From an uncultured Muribaculaceae bacterium (GTDB lineage: Bacteria > Bacteroidota > Bacteroidia > Bacteroidales > Muribaculaceae): a stretch of DNA of 64,000 nt. The position numbers were made by a program, and so were the translations under genes. The stretch lies in the NCBI GenBank assembly GCA_910578395.1, contig CAJTPZ010000004.1, positions 186,001 to 250,000 on the forward strand, given 5' to 3'. This document shows, one piece after another, positions 42,905-51,967 of this stretch; position 1 is the stretch's first letter; each line of letters starts with the position of its first letter. Under the pieces are notes generated by a model. It made no database searches and had not been told where the DNA came from. It saw only the letters and a program-made list of their open reading frames with translations.

Positions 42905-43327
42905 CTATTCCTTACCGGAAAACAGCCGTTTCATAAGCCACCCCGAAATTGCAAATCCCAAAAACACACCCGACGCATCGGCAAGAAAGTCCGATAAATC
43001 ACATGTACGGTTACTCAATGGCTGAATAAGCTCGATAACCGCGCCGAGAAGCATAACCCATCCGGCAAGATTCACACGTGACACCACACCGGCGGTCCTA
43101 CCTGGCTTACGCGCCGAAGATCGACGGCTCAGGTCAAAACAACCAGAAAGATAAACGCCCAAAAACATCAGGACATGCACGATCTTGTCGGTATGCTCCC
43201 ACCACGTGATTTCATTGTCGGGTAAAGGATCCGGCGACAGTGTTAGCCACAGGACCAGAACTGTGGTAACCACCGTCCATCCCCACAATGGCAGCACACA
43301 CGCCAAACCGCACAGACGTCTCCACAT
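42905..43327 (-). CDS. VanZ family membrane protein
   Basis: The 140-residue protein has four membrane helices and the VanZ pattern: LTLSPDPLPDN, DKIVHVLMFLGVYLSG with the conserved Asp-Lys-xx-His, and the C-terminal IELIQPLSNRTCDLSDFLAD with the Glu-x-x-Gln and Asp-x-x-Asp features. The ATG at 43327 was chosen because it falls 13 bp after the upstream stop; a longer frame upstream overlaps that gene. The role in Bacteroidales is unknown. Confidence 0.88.
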   Translation of the reverse strand: MWRRLCGLACVLPLWGWTVVTTVLVLWLTLSPDPLPDNEITWWEHTDKIVHVLMFLGVYLSGCFDLSRRSSARKPGRTAGVVSRVNLAGWVMLLGAVIELIQPLSNRTCDLSDFLADASGVFLGFAISGWLMKRLFSGKE

Positions 43328-43340
43328 GATAATCCTATGG

Positions 43341-43865
43341 CTAAAGCCTCCCAAGCTCAACGAGCAGATCGGAGATATCCTCACGGCATAGACGACGCCG
43401 CGACTGAAGTTCCGTAGCAAAACGGTCGGCGATAATTCCCACTCCGTCATGACCGAAAACCCTCACAAGAGTCCGGTAGCTCTTGCTCCAGAGCGCGTCG
43501 ACCTCATCTTTCTCAAGGCCGCAGACATCCATACCCTCCTGTTCGGCCGCTATGCGCAAAGCATCAGCCTCATCATCATCGGGCATCATGTTCTGAGCCA
43601 CAAGACGACGGCAAAGCAGATTGCCCATAGCCATACCCATAGCAAGCTGAAAATGCTTGGCCATCATGCTCCATACATCCTTTGCCGAACAGCTCGGATT
43701 ACCCGAAAAATAAAAATCCGGAGTAAAGGATACCGGCTCATCAGCACGATCCAGATCAATTTCAAGTATATTGTCATTGTCGCTCCAGACAGCCATTGTC
43801 ACAGCCATTCCGGTCAGACCGTAACTGCGGTCTTTCTCATCGGCATATTTAAATTTATCGCTCAT
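43341..43865 (-). CDS. Conserved Bacteroidales protein of unknown function
   Basis: The 174-residue cytosolic protein starts SDKFKYADEKDRSYGLTGMA, has an acidic strand region (DNDNILEIDLDRADEPVSFT) and a helical second half with FQLAMGMAMGNLLCRRLVAQ and a charged C-terminus (SRRRLCREDISDLLVELGRL). The pattern is one I associate with a conserved Bacteroidales family of unknown function, but I cannot name it. An upstream ATG at 43880 would add five residues. It is followed by vanZ and preceded by its own promoter inside the end of recO. Confidence 0.7.
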   Translation of the reverse strand: MSDKFKYADEKDRSYGLTGMAVTMAVWSDNDNILEIDLDRADEPVSFTPDFYFSGNPSCSAKDVWSMMAKHFQLAMGMAMGNLLCRRLVAQNMMPDDDEADALRIAAEQEGMDVCGLEKDEVDALWSKSYRTLVRVFGHDGVGIIADRFATELQSRRRLCREDISDLLVELGRL

Positions 43866-43967
43866 ATCTGTTTTTCTCAAGCACTTCCTTGGCCAGGTTC
43901 AGGCATCGGATACTGTCATCCATGCCACACCTTCCACATAAGATCGGCCTATAAACCTAATTTACTG

Positions 43968-43999
43968 CAAAGATACGGATTCAGAACAAATCCCTCAAA
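43968..43999 (-). promoter_or_regulatory. Promoter inside the recO 3' end
   Basis: On the minus strand TTTG (43996-43999) and TATCTTTG (43968-43975) are separated by 20 nt. The -33 part lies inside recO. The transcript would have a leader of about 95 nt before the gene at 43865. Confidence 0.65.
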
Positions 44000-44715
44000 A
44001 CATCGACCGACACAAGATTACCCACCTTGTAGCCGTGAAGAGAATAATACCTCAGCAATTCCGCAAGTATCTCGTTGCGTTCATCACGTGAAAAACGAAA
44101 GAACCGACGGTTGTCAAATGTCATTCTCGACAGAGCATAGGCAGCACGAGATTTGCGCTGGTCAAGATAATCGGAATGTCCGACCGGAGGAGACACCATG
44201 AAACGCCCCTCACGCATGTCGAGAAAACGCCCGTTACGCCACGTCGACACATCAGGCTCGATACCGAATGCCACCGTAAGAGTCGACAGTGCGGCTATAT
44301 GCAGATTGGCCATACCACGGCTATCGCGTCCGGCCAGACACCTTGCGACCTCTCTGACCCCATAAAACAACGGTTCGTCGGCCATAGGCTCACGCAATAC
44401 TGCACCGAGGAAGTCCGCCATAAAAAAACAGATGGCACTCCTGACCGGATCACATACAGCCCCGCCGTCAACAGCCCCGTCGTCGCGTCTTACATCCTTG
44501 ATATGATAAAGATCCCTGCCGCCGGTCACCGACGCCACACACTCAAACGACGACATCGGCATCGTAAGCGCCCTCACTCGCGAGGCTGATGCCCCTTTGC
44601 CCGCGGCGATCAACAGTCCCACCCGTCCGAGCTGGCGACTGTAAGCCACCAGTATCGAACTGCGGTCGCTATGCCTGATCGTACGCAACGCCACACATTC
44701 CAATCGCTGATACAT
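43981..44715 (-). CDS. recO: DNA repair protein RecO
   Basis: The 244-residue protein has the RecO OB-fold start MYQRLECVALRTIRHSDRSS, AYSRQLGRVGLLIAAGKG, and the helical C-terminal half with PLFYGVREVARCLAG. The zinc-finger cysteines of some RecO proteins are not seen, as in many Bacteroidetes. It loads RecA with RecR. The ATG at 44715 gives the canonical start; an earlier in-frame ATG would add 12 residues. The upstream pair of unknown genes is 66 bp away. Confidence 0.9.
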   Translation of the reverse strand: MYQRLECVALRTIRHSDRSSILVAYSRQLGRVGLLIAAGKGASASRVRALTMPMSSFECVASVTGGRDLYHIKDVRRDDGAVDGGAVCDPVRSAICFFMADFLGAVLREPMADEPLFYGVREVARCLAGRDSRGMANLHIAALSTLTVAFGIEPDVSTWRNGRFLDMREGRFMVSPPVGHSDYLDQRKSRAAYALSRMTFDNRRFFRFSRDERNEILAELLRYYSLHGYKVGNLVSVDVLRDLF

Positions 44716-44780
44716 ATACCCAAAGCTACAATAATTCCGCACGTCACACAATACCCTGCACTCCTATCATACTCCACATG

Positions 44781-45281
44781 CTACCAATGGGCCACAAGAC
44801 GCAGAGGACCTACCGGAATCCTTTTTATACAGGATTTCACCTCTTCCACTGCTGTCACGGCGCGTGCGCGGTAATATTCAGTCATTTCCACGTCACGGCC
44901 AAGCCAGACAGACTCAAGCACATTAAATGCGACTGCACTCTCCATACGGCGCCGCAGCGACATAGCCACACCATCGACAATCCCCGATGGCAACCTGATA
45001 ACAAAATCAACCAGTCCGTCATGTTTTCCGGCATCGTCAAGACGGCATTCCGCCATATATGGCATAAGATCTGCCGCAAGGCCCGAGCAGGCATCGCCGA
45101 CAAACGTCAGAAGCAAACGTTCATGGTCGCGTGTGACCAGCCCGCACTTCTCACTGTTCTCCCCTGCCACACCACCTACAAGATGTGTTATTGCCGATGT
45201 CGCATAAATTCTGTCAAGCACCGAAGCCACCGACAGTTGAAACATCACATCATTTTTCAAGTCTCTCATCCCGATTTTCAT
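44781..45281 (-). CDS. Protein of unknown function, possibly phage-derived
   Basis: The 166-residue protein starts RDLKNDVMFQLSVASVLDRI, has a beta-strand stretch (GLVDFVIRLPSGIVDGVAMS) and ends with a helix pair carrying WLGRDVEMTEYYRARAVTAV. The layout (helix, strand pair, then a closing helix with several Tyr) resembles neck or adaptor-like proteins of Bacteroidetes phages by my impression only. Overlap by 4 bp with the upstream gene means the two are coupled. No host function can be assigned. Confidence 0.5.
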   Translation of the reverse strand: MKIGMRDLKNDVMFQLSVASVLDRIYATSAITHLVGGVAGENSEKCGLVTRDHERLLLTFVGDACSGLAADLMPYMAECRLDDAGKHDGLVDFVIRLPSGIVDGVAMSLRRRMESAVAFNVLESVWLGRDVEMTEYYRARAVTAVEEVKSCIKRIPVGPLRLVAHW

Positions 45282-45691
45282 TTTCCCGATTCAACATTTC
45301 TCAACTTGGCGACAATTCTTCGTGCCGTGCGCGGTCCGATATAGAAACATGGAGCGTTGCCTTCGGCAAGCACACGCGCAAGCGCTTCCGACAGACTCAA
45401 CATTCCGCGTGCCCCGGCCATTTCCGACTCTACACGATCGGCAAGATCCTCCCATATCCTACGCTTGGCCGGCATCCATTCGCGATGACGCCGACGCAAC
45501 CGGCGGCGCAACCTGGCCGACACTCCACGCCGGGCATATTCAAACCCGATGTAAAACCCCGGCGCTCCACCCTCGATTGCCCGACGCATCACTTCACGCG
45601 ACTCTACTGGCCCTTCACCCGCCCACGCCAGGCGCATCTCCCGCCTGTAGGCATTCATGAAATCTCTGTCTCTCTCCTGTGTGTATTCCAT
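45278..45691 (-). CDS. Basic protein with a duplicated APxFYIG motif
   Basis: The 137-residue protein has two copies of G-(G/N)-A-P-x-F-Y-I-G followed by A-R-R: GGAPGFYIGFEYARRG near 40-55 and GNAPCFYIGPRTARRI near 113-128. Between them is a very basic stretch (RLRRRLRRRHREW). The arrangement suggests two small helix-turn units. I recognise no named family; similar two-repeat proteins occur with mobile elements in this order by my recollection. An ATG at 45691 was preferred over one 39 bp upstream. Confidence 0.55.
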   Translation of the reverse strand: MEYTQERDRDFMNAYRREMRLAWAGEGPVESREVMRRAIEGGAPGFYIGFEYARRGVSARLRRRLRRRHREWMPAKRRIWEDLADRVESEMAGARGMLSLSEALARVLAEGNAPCFYIGPRTARRIVAKLRNVESGK

Positions 45692-45735
45692 AGTATCAGA
45701 TAAATATATTTCACTTATGACTATAAACAAACAAT

Positions 45736-45768
45736 GGTAGTCTTGCCTTGTTCATTGGCAAAACTACC
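45736..45768 (-). terminator. Terminator of the pyrG-envC gene run
   Basis: GGTAGTCTTGCC (45736-45747) pairs with GGCAAAACTACC (45757-45768) with one mismatch. On the minus strand T-rich sequence follows. It lies after the envC stop at 45834 and before the two-gene pair. Confidence 0.65.
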
Positions 45769-45833
45769 ACATCAACGAGCCGTATTCCGACTCCTGTAAC
45801 TAAACAAATGTTAACAATCTTATATGAATCCGA

Positions 45834-47183
45834 TTATTTCAGCCACACTTCCGGATTCTCTTTCTCCTTCTCTCGGCGTATCTCGAAATGCAGAACCCTC
45901 ATTCCATCATTATCCTCGTCAAATGCCACAACTCCGATCGGTTGTCCGGCTCCAACGCGTGTCCCCTTGCCGACTGATATGGATTCCAGATTGGCATAAA
46001 CCGTTATATAATCTCCGTGACGCACCATCACAATGTTGTTGTAGCCAGGCTGACGGAAAACGGCCGACACCACCCCCTCATAGACTGCCGTAGCCCAGCG
46101 ACCCGAAGTGATACCTATGTCGATACCGGGGTTATCGGTCACAACCATCGGAAGAGAAGGATGTTTATGACGACCGAACTTCCTGACTACACGACGTTTT
46201 CCGTCGACAGGCCAAGGCAATTTACCGCGGCTCGACTTGAATCCCGACGACAATTGCGCTGAGCTACGGGAAGTGGTAGCTTCCCCCTTGGCATCACTTT
46301 TAACTACCGTCACAACATCCACGCGCTCATCTCCGGTCTTCTTGTTGTCAGCGTCTGCCACAGCCTCATCCTTTTCCTCTTTTCCTTCAGCAGCAGTATC
46401 CTTGCTTTTCTGCTTTTCCTGCTTCTTTTTTCTTGCAGCTTCGGCTTCAGCTTTTGCAAGCTCCTCGGCAATAATTTTTTCAAGCTGGCGATTAAGATTG
46501 TCTATCTCTCTTTGCTTTTCCGAAATGATACTTTTGATCTGGCGTTGTTCTTTCCTTAGCTGCACCAGAAGCTGATCATTGTCACGGTGCTTCTCTTTGA
46601 GCTTTGCCCTGTCGATTTCAAGCGCATTAGCACGTGCTACTCGCAAGGTCTTCATCCTGTTGAGCTCACTCTTACGCTGTTCGAGCACTGCCTTGGCCTT
46701 GCCTATCTCATCTGCTCTGTTGGCACGCCATTTCGAAAACTGACGCATGTTGCGGTATCGGCGCCACATCTGCCCGAACTCTTCCGACGCAAAAATAAAT
46801 TCAAGCTCCGACATGCCGCCACGGCTACGGCGAGTCACGCGCAATGCTTTGGCATATTTGGCACTCATGTCGGCCACCTTCGCATCAAGCTGCACTATCG
46901 TGTCCTCAACACATGAGATGGCCGTATCCATCTTCTGGATCTCTTTTTCAGTAAGAGTGATCTCTCGGTCAAGTTCCTCGATCTCTGCGGCAAGAGAAGC
47001 CAGCTGCGACAGACGCTGGGCTGTCGCCTTACGGTTGCTTTCAAGACGTGCCGACGATTGTTTGAGAGCGCTTGCCGCCTCACGACGCTGACGCTCCACC
47101 GCGGCCTTGCTGACTTTCGACTGACCGCTGACAAGAAACGCCACACAAACCATTACAAGAAATACAATCCTACGAGCCATCAT
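45834..47183 (-). CDS. EnvC-like murein hydrolase activator
   Basis: The 449-residue product has a signal peptide (RRIVFLVMVCVAFLVSGQ), coiled-coil regions (about 25-250, with ASLAAEIEELDREITLTEKE), a charged Lys/Glu linker (250-310), and a C-terminal LytM/M23 domain (about 335-449). The zinc-binding first His is replaced: NPGIDIGI stands where HxxxD is expected, while VLHFEIR keeps the second motif. This marks a catalytically dead LytM domain, as in EnvC, which activates cell-division amidases. It overlaps the DUF4292 gene by 4 bp. Confidence 0.88.
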   Translation of the reverse strand: MMARRIVFLVMVCVAFLVSGQSKVSKAAVERQRREAASALKQSSARLESNRKATAQRLSQLASLAAEIEELDREITLTEKEIQKMDTAISCVEDTIVQLDAKVADMSAKYAKALRVTRRSRGGMSELEFIFASEEFGQMWRRYRNMRQFSKWRANRADEIGKAKAVLEQRKSELNRMKTLRVARANALEIDRAKLKEKHRDNDQLLVQLRKEQRQIKSIISEKQREIDNLNRQLEKIIAEELAKAEAEAARKKKQEKQKSKDTAAEGKEEKDEAVADADNKKTGDERVDVVTVVKSDAKGEATTSRSSAQLSSGFKSSRGKLPWPVDGKRRVVRKFGRHKHPSLPMVVTDNPGIDIGITSGRWATAVYEGVVSAVFRQPGYNNIVMVRHGDYITVYANLESISVGKGTRVGAGQPIGVVAFDEDNDGMRVLHFEIRREKEKENPEVWLK

Positions 47184-47830
47184 TCATTCAACCCAAGCCA
47201 TTTCAGCAACTCACCGCTTCCGCTTATAATTCTTTTGGGAGATCTGGGATATTTCCACGTTCCCACCTTTTCACTGTTCCATCTGGCCTCCTCAAAATTC
47301 CAGCGCACTTCCTCTTCCATATCCGCCCCCTCCACATCGGCGTTCCATCCGACTCTCATCAGACCGTAGGGTGTCGATAACGTATCGGCAGCCTCAAAAA
47401 CGATCCTGAACTTCCACGCATCTACCGCAAATTCCGAAGGAACGCCATTCACTCCCAGCAACAGATCCTGCAGACGCCCTATATCGAGACGCCTTCCCGT
47501 CGTCGGATCATTTCCAAGCCGCTCGCTCAGAAGAGTACCCGACATCTTGTCGTATGCCCAGATCGAATCACCGGCGGCAAACACAGAGAACAACTCCATA
47601 CCGAGCATTCTCACCGACCCATAGACCGACTCGTCCCTCACCATAGTCATGCGGCCCGAAGCAGTGATTCCGGCATTTCCCTGAATCACAACCTTCATCG
47701 GCAATACCACATTATGCCAGTCGCTGGAATACTCCTTTCCTGTAATCGACGGTTTTGTTGTCCGGCATCCGGCCACAGCCAGAACCAGGACCAACACTGC
47801 CACGCCCCATATCAATCCTCTACCCTTCAC
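47180..47830 (-). CDS. DUF4292 family lipoprotein
   Basis: The 216-residue product has a lipoprotein signal (VLVLVLAVAGC, Cys near 22) and a beta-rich DUF4292 body: NVVLPMKVVIQGNAGITASG, SVRMLGMELFSVFAAGDSIW and DLLLGVNG. The strand-rich, lipid-binding-like fold resembles LolB-type proteins, but function is not established. It is coupled by 4-bp overlaps with the TPR and envC genes, a conserved Bacteroidales neighbourhood. Confidence 0.88.
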   Translation of the reverse strand: MKGRGLIWGVAVLVLVLAVAGCRTTKPSITGKEYSSDWHNVVLPMKVVIQGNAGITASGRMTMVRDESVYGSVRMLGMELFSVFAAGDSIWAYDKMSGTLLSERLGNDPTTGRRLDIGRLQDLLLGVNGVPSEFAVDAWKFRIVFEAADTLSTPYGLMRVGWNADVEGADMEEEVRWNFEEARWNSEKVGTWKYPRSPKRIISGSGELLKWLGLNE

Positions 47831-49587
47831 TTCTGCAGATAGGTCTTTTGTTCAATCTTCCTTTTCAGAAGTTCATTCTCAGGATCCAGCTTCAGAGCCT
47901 CTTTCCAGAACTCAAGAGCTCTGTCGGGGTCGAGATTCATGAAATAAATATCACCTGCATGTTCATATAGTTCAGCGCTCGGCTCCGTATCATATTCCAG
48001 AGCCCTGTCGATATATTCTTTTGCCGTCTCAAACTTCTTTTGCTTGAACATCACCCAGGCATAGGTGTCGAGTGACGTGGAATTTTCAGGCTCTTCCCTC
48101 ACCGTCCAGTAGCTCAACTGCTCCGCACGGTCAAGATCCCGGTTCTCACAGGCAAGATAATACGCGCAGTTGTTCATCGCAAGCAGATTGCTGCCGTCTG
48201 TTTCCAGAGCCATATCGTAGTAGCGAAACGCACTGTCGGCCTCATTGTTCCTGTAGAACGCGTCACCAAGCGAGCACTGCATCTGCGACAGCATTTCCCG
48301 GTCGTTTTTATCGGTCATTCTTATTGCCTCGCGCAATCTCGCTATCGCACTATCCGCATTACCGGCCATAATGTCGGCCGACCCCGTCAAAAAAGCAAGA
48401 GTGGCATTTCCGCCGTGATATTTAAGTCCGCGCTCACCTGCCCCGGCGGCTTTAGAGGCATCGTTGTCACTGAGGTATATCGTCACAAGGCGGTTCCAGT
48501 TCTCCACTGTCGCAGGGTCAAGATCTACAAGAATCTCCGTCTGTTCGGCCGCACGTTTATAGTCTCCCGTGACTGCCAGATACGACGAAAATAAATCTCT
48601 TATCTGAGGTTCGAGCGGATGAAGATCAGTCAGCACTCCGAAAAGATTTTCTATGCGTCCGTGCTGCAGGCTGTCACTGTATAGATCCTTAACATAGCCA
48701 CGCATAAGTTCAACCTTTTCATTCAGATCAAGATCCGGCTGACTCAGAGCATTAAAAACCTCCTTGTCATAACGGGCCGAATCTCCATGAATCTGATAAT
48801 ACTGTGCGAGCTTGAAATATGCCATGCCGTTCACAGAATCGATCTCAAGCGCACGGTTATAATATTTCACCGCATCATCATCACGCTTAAGAGCCATCAT
48901 CACATCCCCTGCGAAAAGAGCTTCGTTCACTCCTCGCGGATGCACCTGCAGCAAAGTGTCGAGAGCGGCAAGAGTCGACGATGTGTCGCCGATAGATATA
49001 TAGGCATTCATTTTCTGCGATACAATACCCACTTCTGTTCCGTGCACACGCTCAAGCTGATCAAAAATCCCGATCGCGCGAAGTATATTGGCGGTGTCAC
49101 CGGTGGCGCACAAGGCGTTTGCAAGCCTGAAACCTGCATCCGGCTTTTTCGGGTAAAGAGAATCGAGACGCTCCCACACCTTAAGTGCGATATCGCCATG
49201 ATTAAGTCTTTCGCTCAGATTGGCGAAAAAAACACTCGAATAATAGTCCTCTGGATCACTTTCATTTGCATCAAGCATCAGGCGGTAACCCCTCTCCACT
49301 GTCGCCGAATCACCCTCCCGGCTCATAGTGTTTGCGAGTATGGTATAAAAACCATAGTCACTGTTCAGCGCGCTCTGTGTCGAATCAAGGTTATAGGCAT
49401 AGCCGAGCAGGTCATAAGCCGATGCATAATTGTCATCGGCTATCTTCGACCGGGCCTCAAGATAAGCATAGTCAGCCTTGCGCGACAATTCCTCCGCACG
49501 GCGGTCACGTTCACTTCTGCCGGCTGTTTCCGCAAAAACCGCAAGCACAACGGCTATCGCAATTATCGTAAATATAAATCGACGCAT
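47827..49587 (-). CDS. Tetratricopeptide-repeat protein
   Basis: The 586-residue product has an N-terminal signal anchor (RRFIFTIIAIAVVLAVFAET) and at least ten TPR units from about residue 35 to 580, including AVKYYNRALEIDSVNGMAYF, AASAFRYYDMALETDGSNLL-like and DRALEFWKEALKLDPENELL. Proteins of this type lie between dut and DUF4292 genes in many Bacteroidales and are probably periplasmic or membrane-anchored scaffolds for envelope assembly. No enzyme motif is visible. Confidence 0.88.
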   Translation of the reverse strand: MRRFIFTIIAIAVVLAVFAETAGRSERDRRAEELSRKADYAYLEARSKIADDNYASAYDLLGYAYNLDSTQSALNSDYGFYTILANTMSREGDSATVERGYRLMLDANESDPEDYYSSVFFANLSERLNHGDIALKVWERLDSLYPKKPDAGFRLANALCATGDTANILRAIGIFDQLERVHGTEVGIVSQKMNAYISIGDTSSTLAALDTLLQVHPRGVNEALFAGDVMMALKRDDDAVKYYNRALEIDSVNGMAYFKLAQYYQIHGDSARYDKEVFNALSQPDLDLNEKVELMRGYVKDLYSDSLQHGRIENLFGVLTDLHPLEPQIRDLFSSYLAVTGDYKRAAEQTEILVDLDPATVENWNRLVTIYLSDNDASKAAGAGERGLKYHGGNATLAFLTGSADIMAGNADSAIARLREAIRMTDKNDREMLSQMQCSLGDAFYRNNEADSAFRYYDMALETDGSNLLAMNNCAYYLACENRDLDRAEQLSYWTVREEPENSTSLDTYAWVMFKQKKFETAKEYIDRALEYDTEPSAELYEHAGDIYFMNLDPDRALEFWKEALKLDPENELLKRKIEQKTYLQK

Positions 49588-49614
49588 ATCTTTCAGCCCG
49601 TTTTATCCGGTTAG

Positions 49615-50058
49615 TTAGTTTACCCCTGTGTGACCGAATCCGCCGTCACCACGCTCGGTTTCGTCAAGACGCTCTACCGCTTCCCATTCAACATGAGTGT
49701 AGTTGGTGATTACCATCTGGCAGATGCGCTCTCCGTCATTCACAGTAAAAGCCTCATTCGATAGATTTATAAGAATCACCCCTATCTCTCCCCGATAGTC
49801 TGCATCAACCGTTCCCGGAGTATTCACCAGTGTGATGCCATGTTTCAGTGCAAGTCCGCTGCGGGGACGTATCTGACATTCATGACCGGCAGGGAGCTGA
49901 AGATAAAGACCTGTAGGTATCAGAGCCCTTTCCAGCGGCTTGAGCACAACCGGTTCTTTCAGAAAAGCACGCACATCCATTCCGGCTGATTCCGGCGTTG
50001 CATACTCCGGCATACTGTGATGCGATTTATTGATTATCTTTACTTTTATACGCTCCAT
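49615..50058 (-). CDS. dut: dUTP diphosphatase
   Basis: The 147-residue trimeric dUTPase has all five motifs: ESAGMDVRAFL, RSGLALKHGI, NTPGTVDADYRGEIGVILIN, GERICQMVI and RGDGGFGHTG. It hydrolyses dUTP to dUMP, feeding thymidylate synthesis and keeping uracil from DNA. The length is standard. It follows the DUF2461 gene by 47 bp. Confidence 0.97.
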   Translation of the reverse strand: MERIKVKIINKSHHSMPEYATPESAGMDVRAFLKEPVVLKPLERALIPTGLYLQLPAGHECQIRPRSGLALKHGITLVNTPGTVDADYRGEIGVILINLSNEAFTVNDGERICQMVITNYTHVEWEAVERLDETERGDGGFGHTGVN

Positions 50059-50105
50059 AGTTTTTCATTTTACCTGTTCAGTTCACCTGCGGCGACACAG
50101 TCCAT

Positions 50106-50786
50106 TCACTCCTCTATGCTGTAATTAAGAAAATCTACAAGAGGTTTCAGCAGCTTGAGCCTGCGTGAAGCCTCTGCCGTCCAATCACCTGTGAAAAACG
50201 CCTCATCGCATCTACACGCTCGGCCATATTCTTTCAGACGCAGCAGATCGGCGTCAGGATGATCCTTCGGCCAACCTTTTGGTACAGTCTTGAGACTCTC
50301 ACCTACCCAGCCGGGGAAAACACGGTTAAACTCTTCGGCATCAATTATACCGCGAAACTCCTCTATATTGTCAACAATCGCCTTGCGAAGTTTTCTCAGC
50401 ATAGCACTGTCAGGGTCCCAGACTCCTCCGAAAAGACCTGAGAAAACATAACTTTCTCCGGTGTCGGGACCGGCCTGTATATAATATCCGCCCTCGTGCG
50501 AGCTACGGCCATGAACATTGATTCCGGCACAAACCCACGTTTTGTATGGCGACTTGTTGGCGCTGAACCTCACATCACGGTATATCCTGAACACACAGTC
50601 CTTGGCCGACAGATGGCGAAGCGAAGGATCCCATTCGCTCATTCTCGCAAGCAATAGATCAACATCATCCATCCACCCCTTGCGCAGTGATTCCCACCGG
50701 TCTTTATTGGCCGTAAACCAGACCCTGTCATTGTTGACCGATAATTCTCTCAGAAAAGTATACAGCCCTGCGGTATCCATCGTCAA
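50106..50786 (-). CDS. DUF2461 domain protein
   Basis: The 226-residue protein reads FLRELSVNNDRVWFTANKDR at the start, then FRIYRDVRFSANKSPYKTWV and GGYYIQAGPDTGESYVFSGL, the family signature. No active site is known. The ATG at 50786 directly abuts the stop of the DUF4834 gene at 50787, so translation is coupled. Confidence 0.9.
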   Translation of the reverse strand: MTMDTAGLYTFLRELSVNNDRVWFTANKDRWESLRKGWMDDVDLLLARMSEWDPSLRHLSAKDCVFRIYRDVRFSANKSPYKTWVCAGINVHGRSSHEGGYYIQAGPDTGESYVFSGLFGGVWDPDSAMLRKLRKAIVDNIEEFRGIIDAEEFNRVFPGWVGESLKTVPKGWPKDHPDADLLRLKEYGRACRCDEAFFTGDWTAEASRRLKLLKPLVDFLNYSIEE

Positions 50787-51155
50787 TTATCTTTTCGGAG
50801 GTATCTCTTCCCACTCCGCATCAACGACCTGCGATTCCGATTCAGCTACCCTACGGCTACCGTCCGGTCCTTCTACAGTTTCACTGTAACTCGACGATGC
50901 AGTTGTGATATCTTCAAATTCCACATATTCACCTACGTCCTTGTCGATTTTCTTCTTTCGGCGTGGTGATCCAGCGGTATTGGAGGCCGGCCCGTTACCC
51001 CGGGCAGCTTGTTCAAATGCGTCTCTGACATTGCGCTGCACTTTGCGCACATAAATCATTCCCTTGACCACAGGCCAAAGAATATATGCCAGAAATATCA
51101 ATAATACTAATAAAAAAAATGACACGTTTTGATATCTTTCTTGTTTTACAAACAT
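50787..51155 (-). CDS. DUF4834 family membrane protein
   Basis: The 122-residue protein has one membrane helix (VSFFLLVLLIFLAYILWPVV, about 11-30), a basic juxtamembrane stretch (RKVQRNVRDAFEQAARG), and a disordered acidic tail with the conserved DVGEYVEFEDI and ending EWEEIPPKR. This is the typical DUF4834 layout of Bacteroidetes. The function is unknown. Confidence 0.85.
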   Translation of the reverse strand: MFVKQERYQNVSFFLLVLLIFLAYILWPVVKGMIYVRKVQRNVRDAFEQAARGNGPASNTAGSPRRKKKIDKDVGEYVEFEDITTASSSYSETVEGPDGSRRVAESESQVVDAEWEEIPPKR

Positions 51156-51205
51156 TCACCTGACCGGTTGCCGCCCAGGCTACAAACCAGAAGCCAGCCT
51201 ATGCA

Positions 51206-51967
51206 TCATTTTTTCGCCGTGTCTGCCGATGCCCGACACAGCACATTGATAATGCTCAGCGACACGTAGACCGCAATAGTCCACATAAAACCTTCCACTC
51301 CCCAAAATATAACAAGAAGTATGGCCGAAATGATTAAGGCGATACGGCTGATATTTGGCATATCCATCTTAAAGCCACCCTTTATCTTGAACGAGAACAT
51401 CGGAAGTTCCGAAACCATAAGAAGCGAGACAACGGCAATGACAGCGACAGATAACAGTTCTCCCGCTAAATCACTACTTGCCAGAAATGCCATATAGCCT
51501 ATCCAGAAAATAGCATTGGCCGGAATCGGCAAACCTATAAAGGATGAAGTCTGCCGCGTATCGACGTTGAACTTGGCCAACCGAAGCGCACCACATACAG
51601 CAATCATAACCGACATCCATGCGGTCCACTCACCCCATTCCGGACGAAAAGCCCTTATAACATGATAAAGCATCACCGCAGGCGCAACACCGAAACTAAC
51701 AAGATCACACAGCGAGTCAAGTTCCTTGCCTATCGCCGATGTCGCGTGAAGCAACCTCGCTGTCAACCCATCGAGAAAATCAAAAACAGCTGCCGAGCCA
51801 ATAAGAATCCAGCATAACTCAAGACGTGACAGTCCGAACGCTCCTGGTGACATCAGGTCTCCCGACAACACTATTGCGACAAAGCCGCATACAAGGCTCA
51901 GGCTTGTCACACCGTTAGGCATCCACGCCACCATACGGCCTGCCTTATTTCCTCTGTCTCCGCTCAT
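51206..51967 (-). CDS. pssA: CDP-diacylglycerol-serine O-phosphatidyltransferase
   Basis: The 253-residue membrane enzyme has the CDP-alcohol phosphotransferase motif DGLTARLLHATSAIGKELDS plus LCDLVSFGVAP (D-G-x2-A-R-x8-G-x3-D-x3-D), beginning near residue 65. It makes phosphatidylserine, and the psd gene directly upstream converts this to phosphatidylethanolamine. The two genes overlap by 4 bp. Confidence 0.93.
   Translation of the reverse strand: MSGDRGNKAGRMVAWMPNGVTSLSLVCGFVAIVLSGDLMSPGAFGLSRLELCWILIGSAAVFDFLDGLTARLLHATSAIGKELDSLCDLVSFGVAPAVMLYHVIRAFRPEWGEWTAWMSVMIAVCGALRLAKFNVDTRQTSSFIGLPIPANAIFWIGYMAFLASSDLAGELLSVAVIAVVSLLMVSELPMFSFKIKGGFKMDMPNISRIALIISAILLVIFWGVEGFMWTIAVYVSLSIINVLCRASADTAKK

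Noticed and set aside
48787..49614. A 275-codon open frame on the plus strand
   Set aside because: It is antisense to the TPR gene and has no recognisable content.
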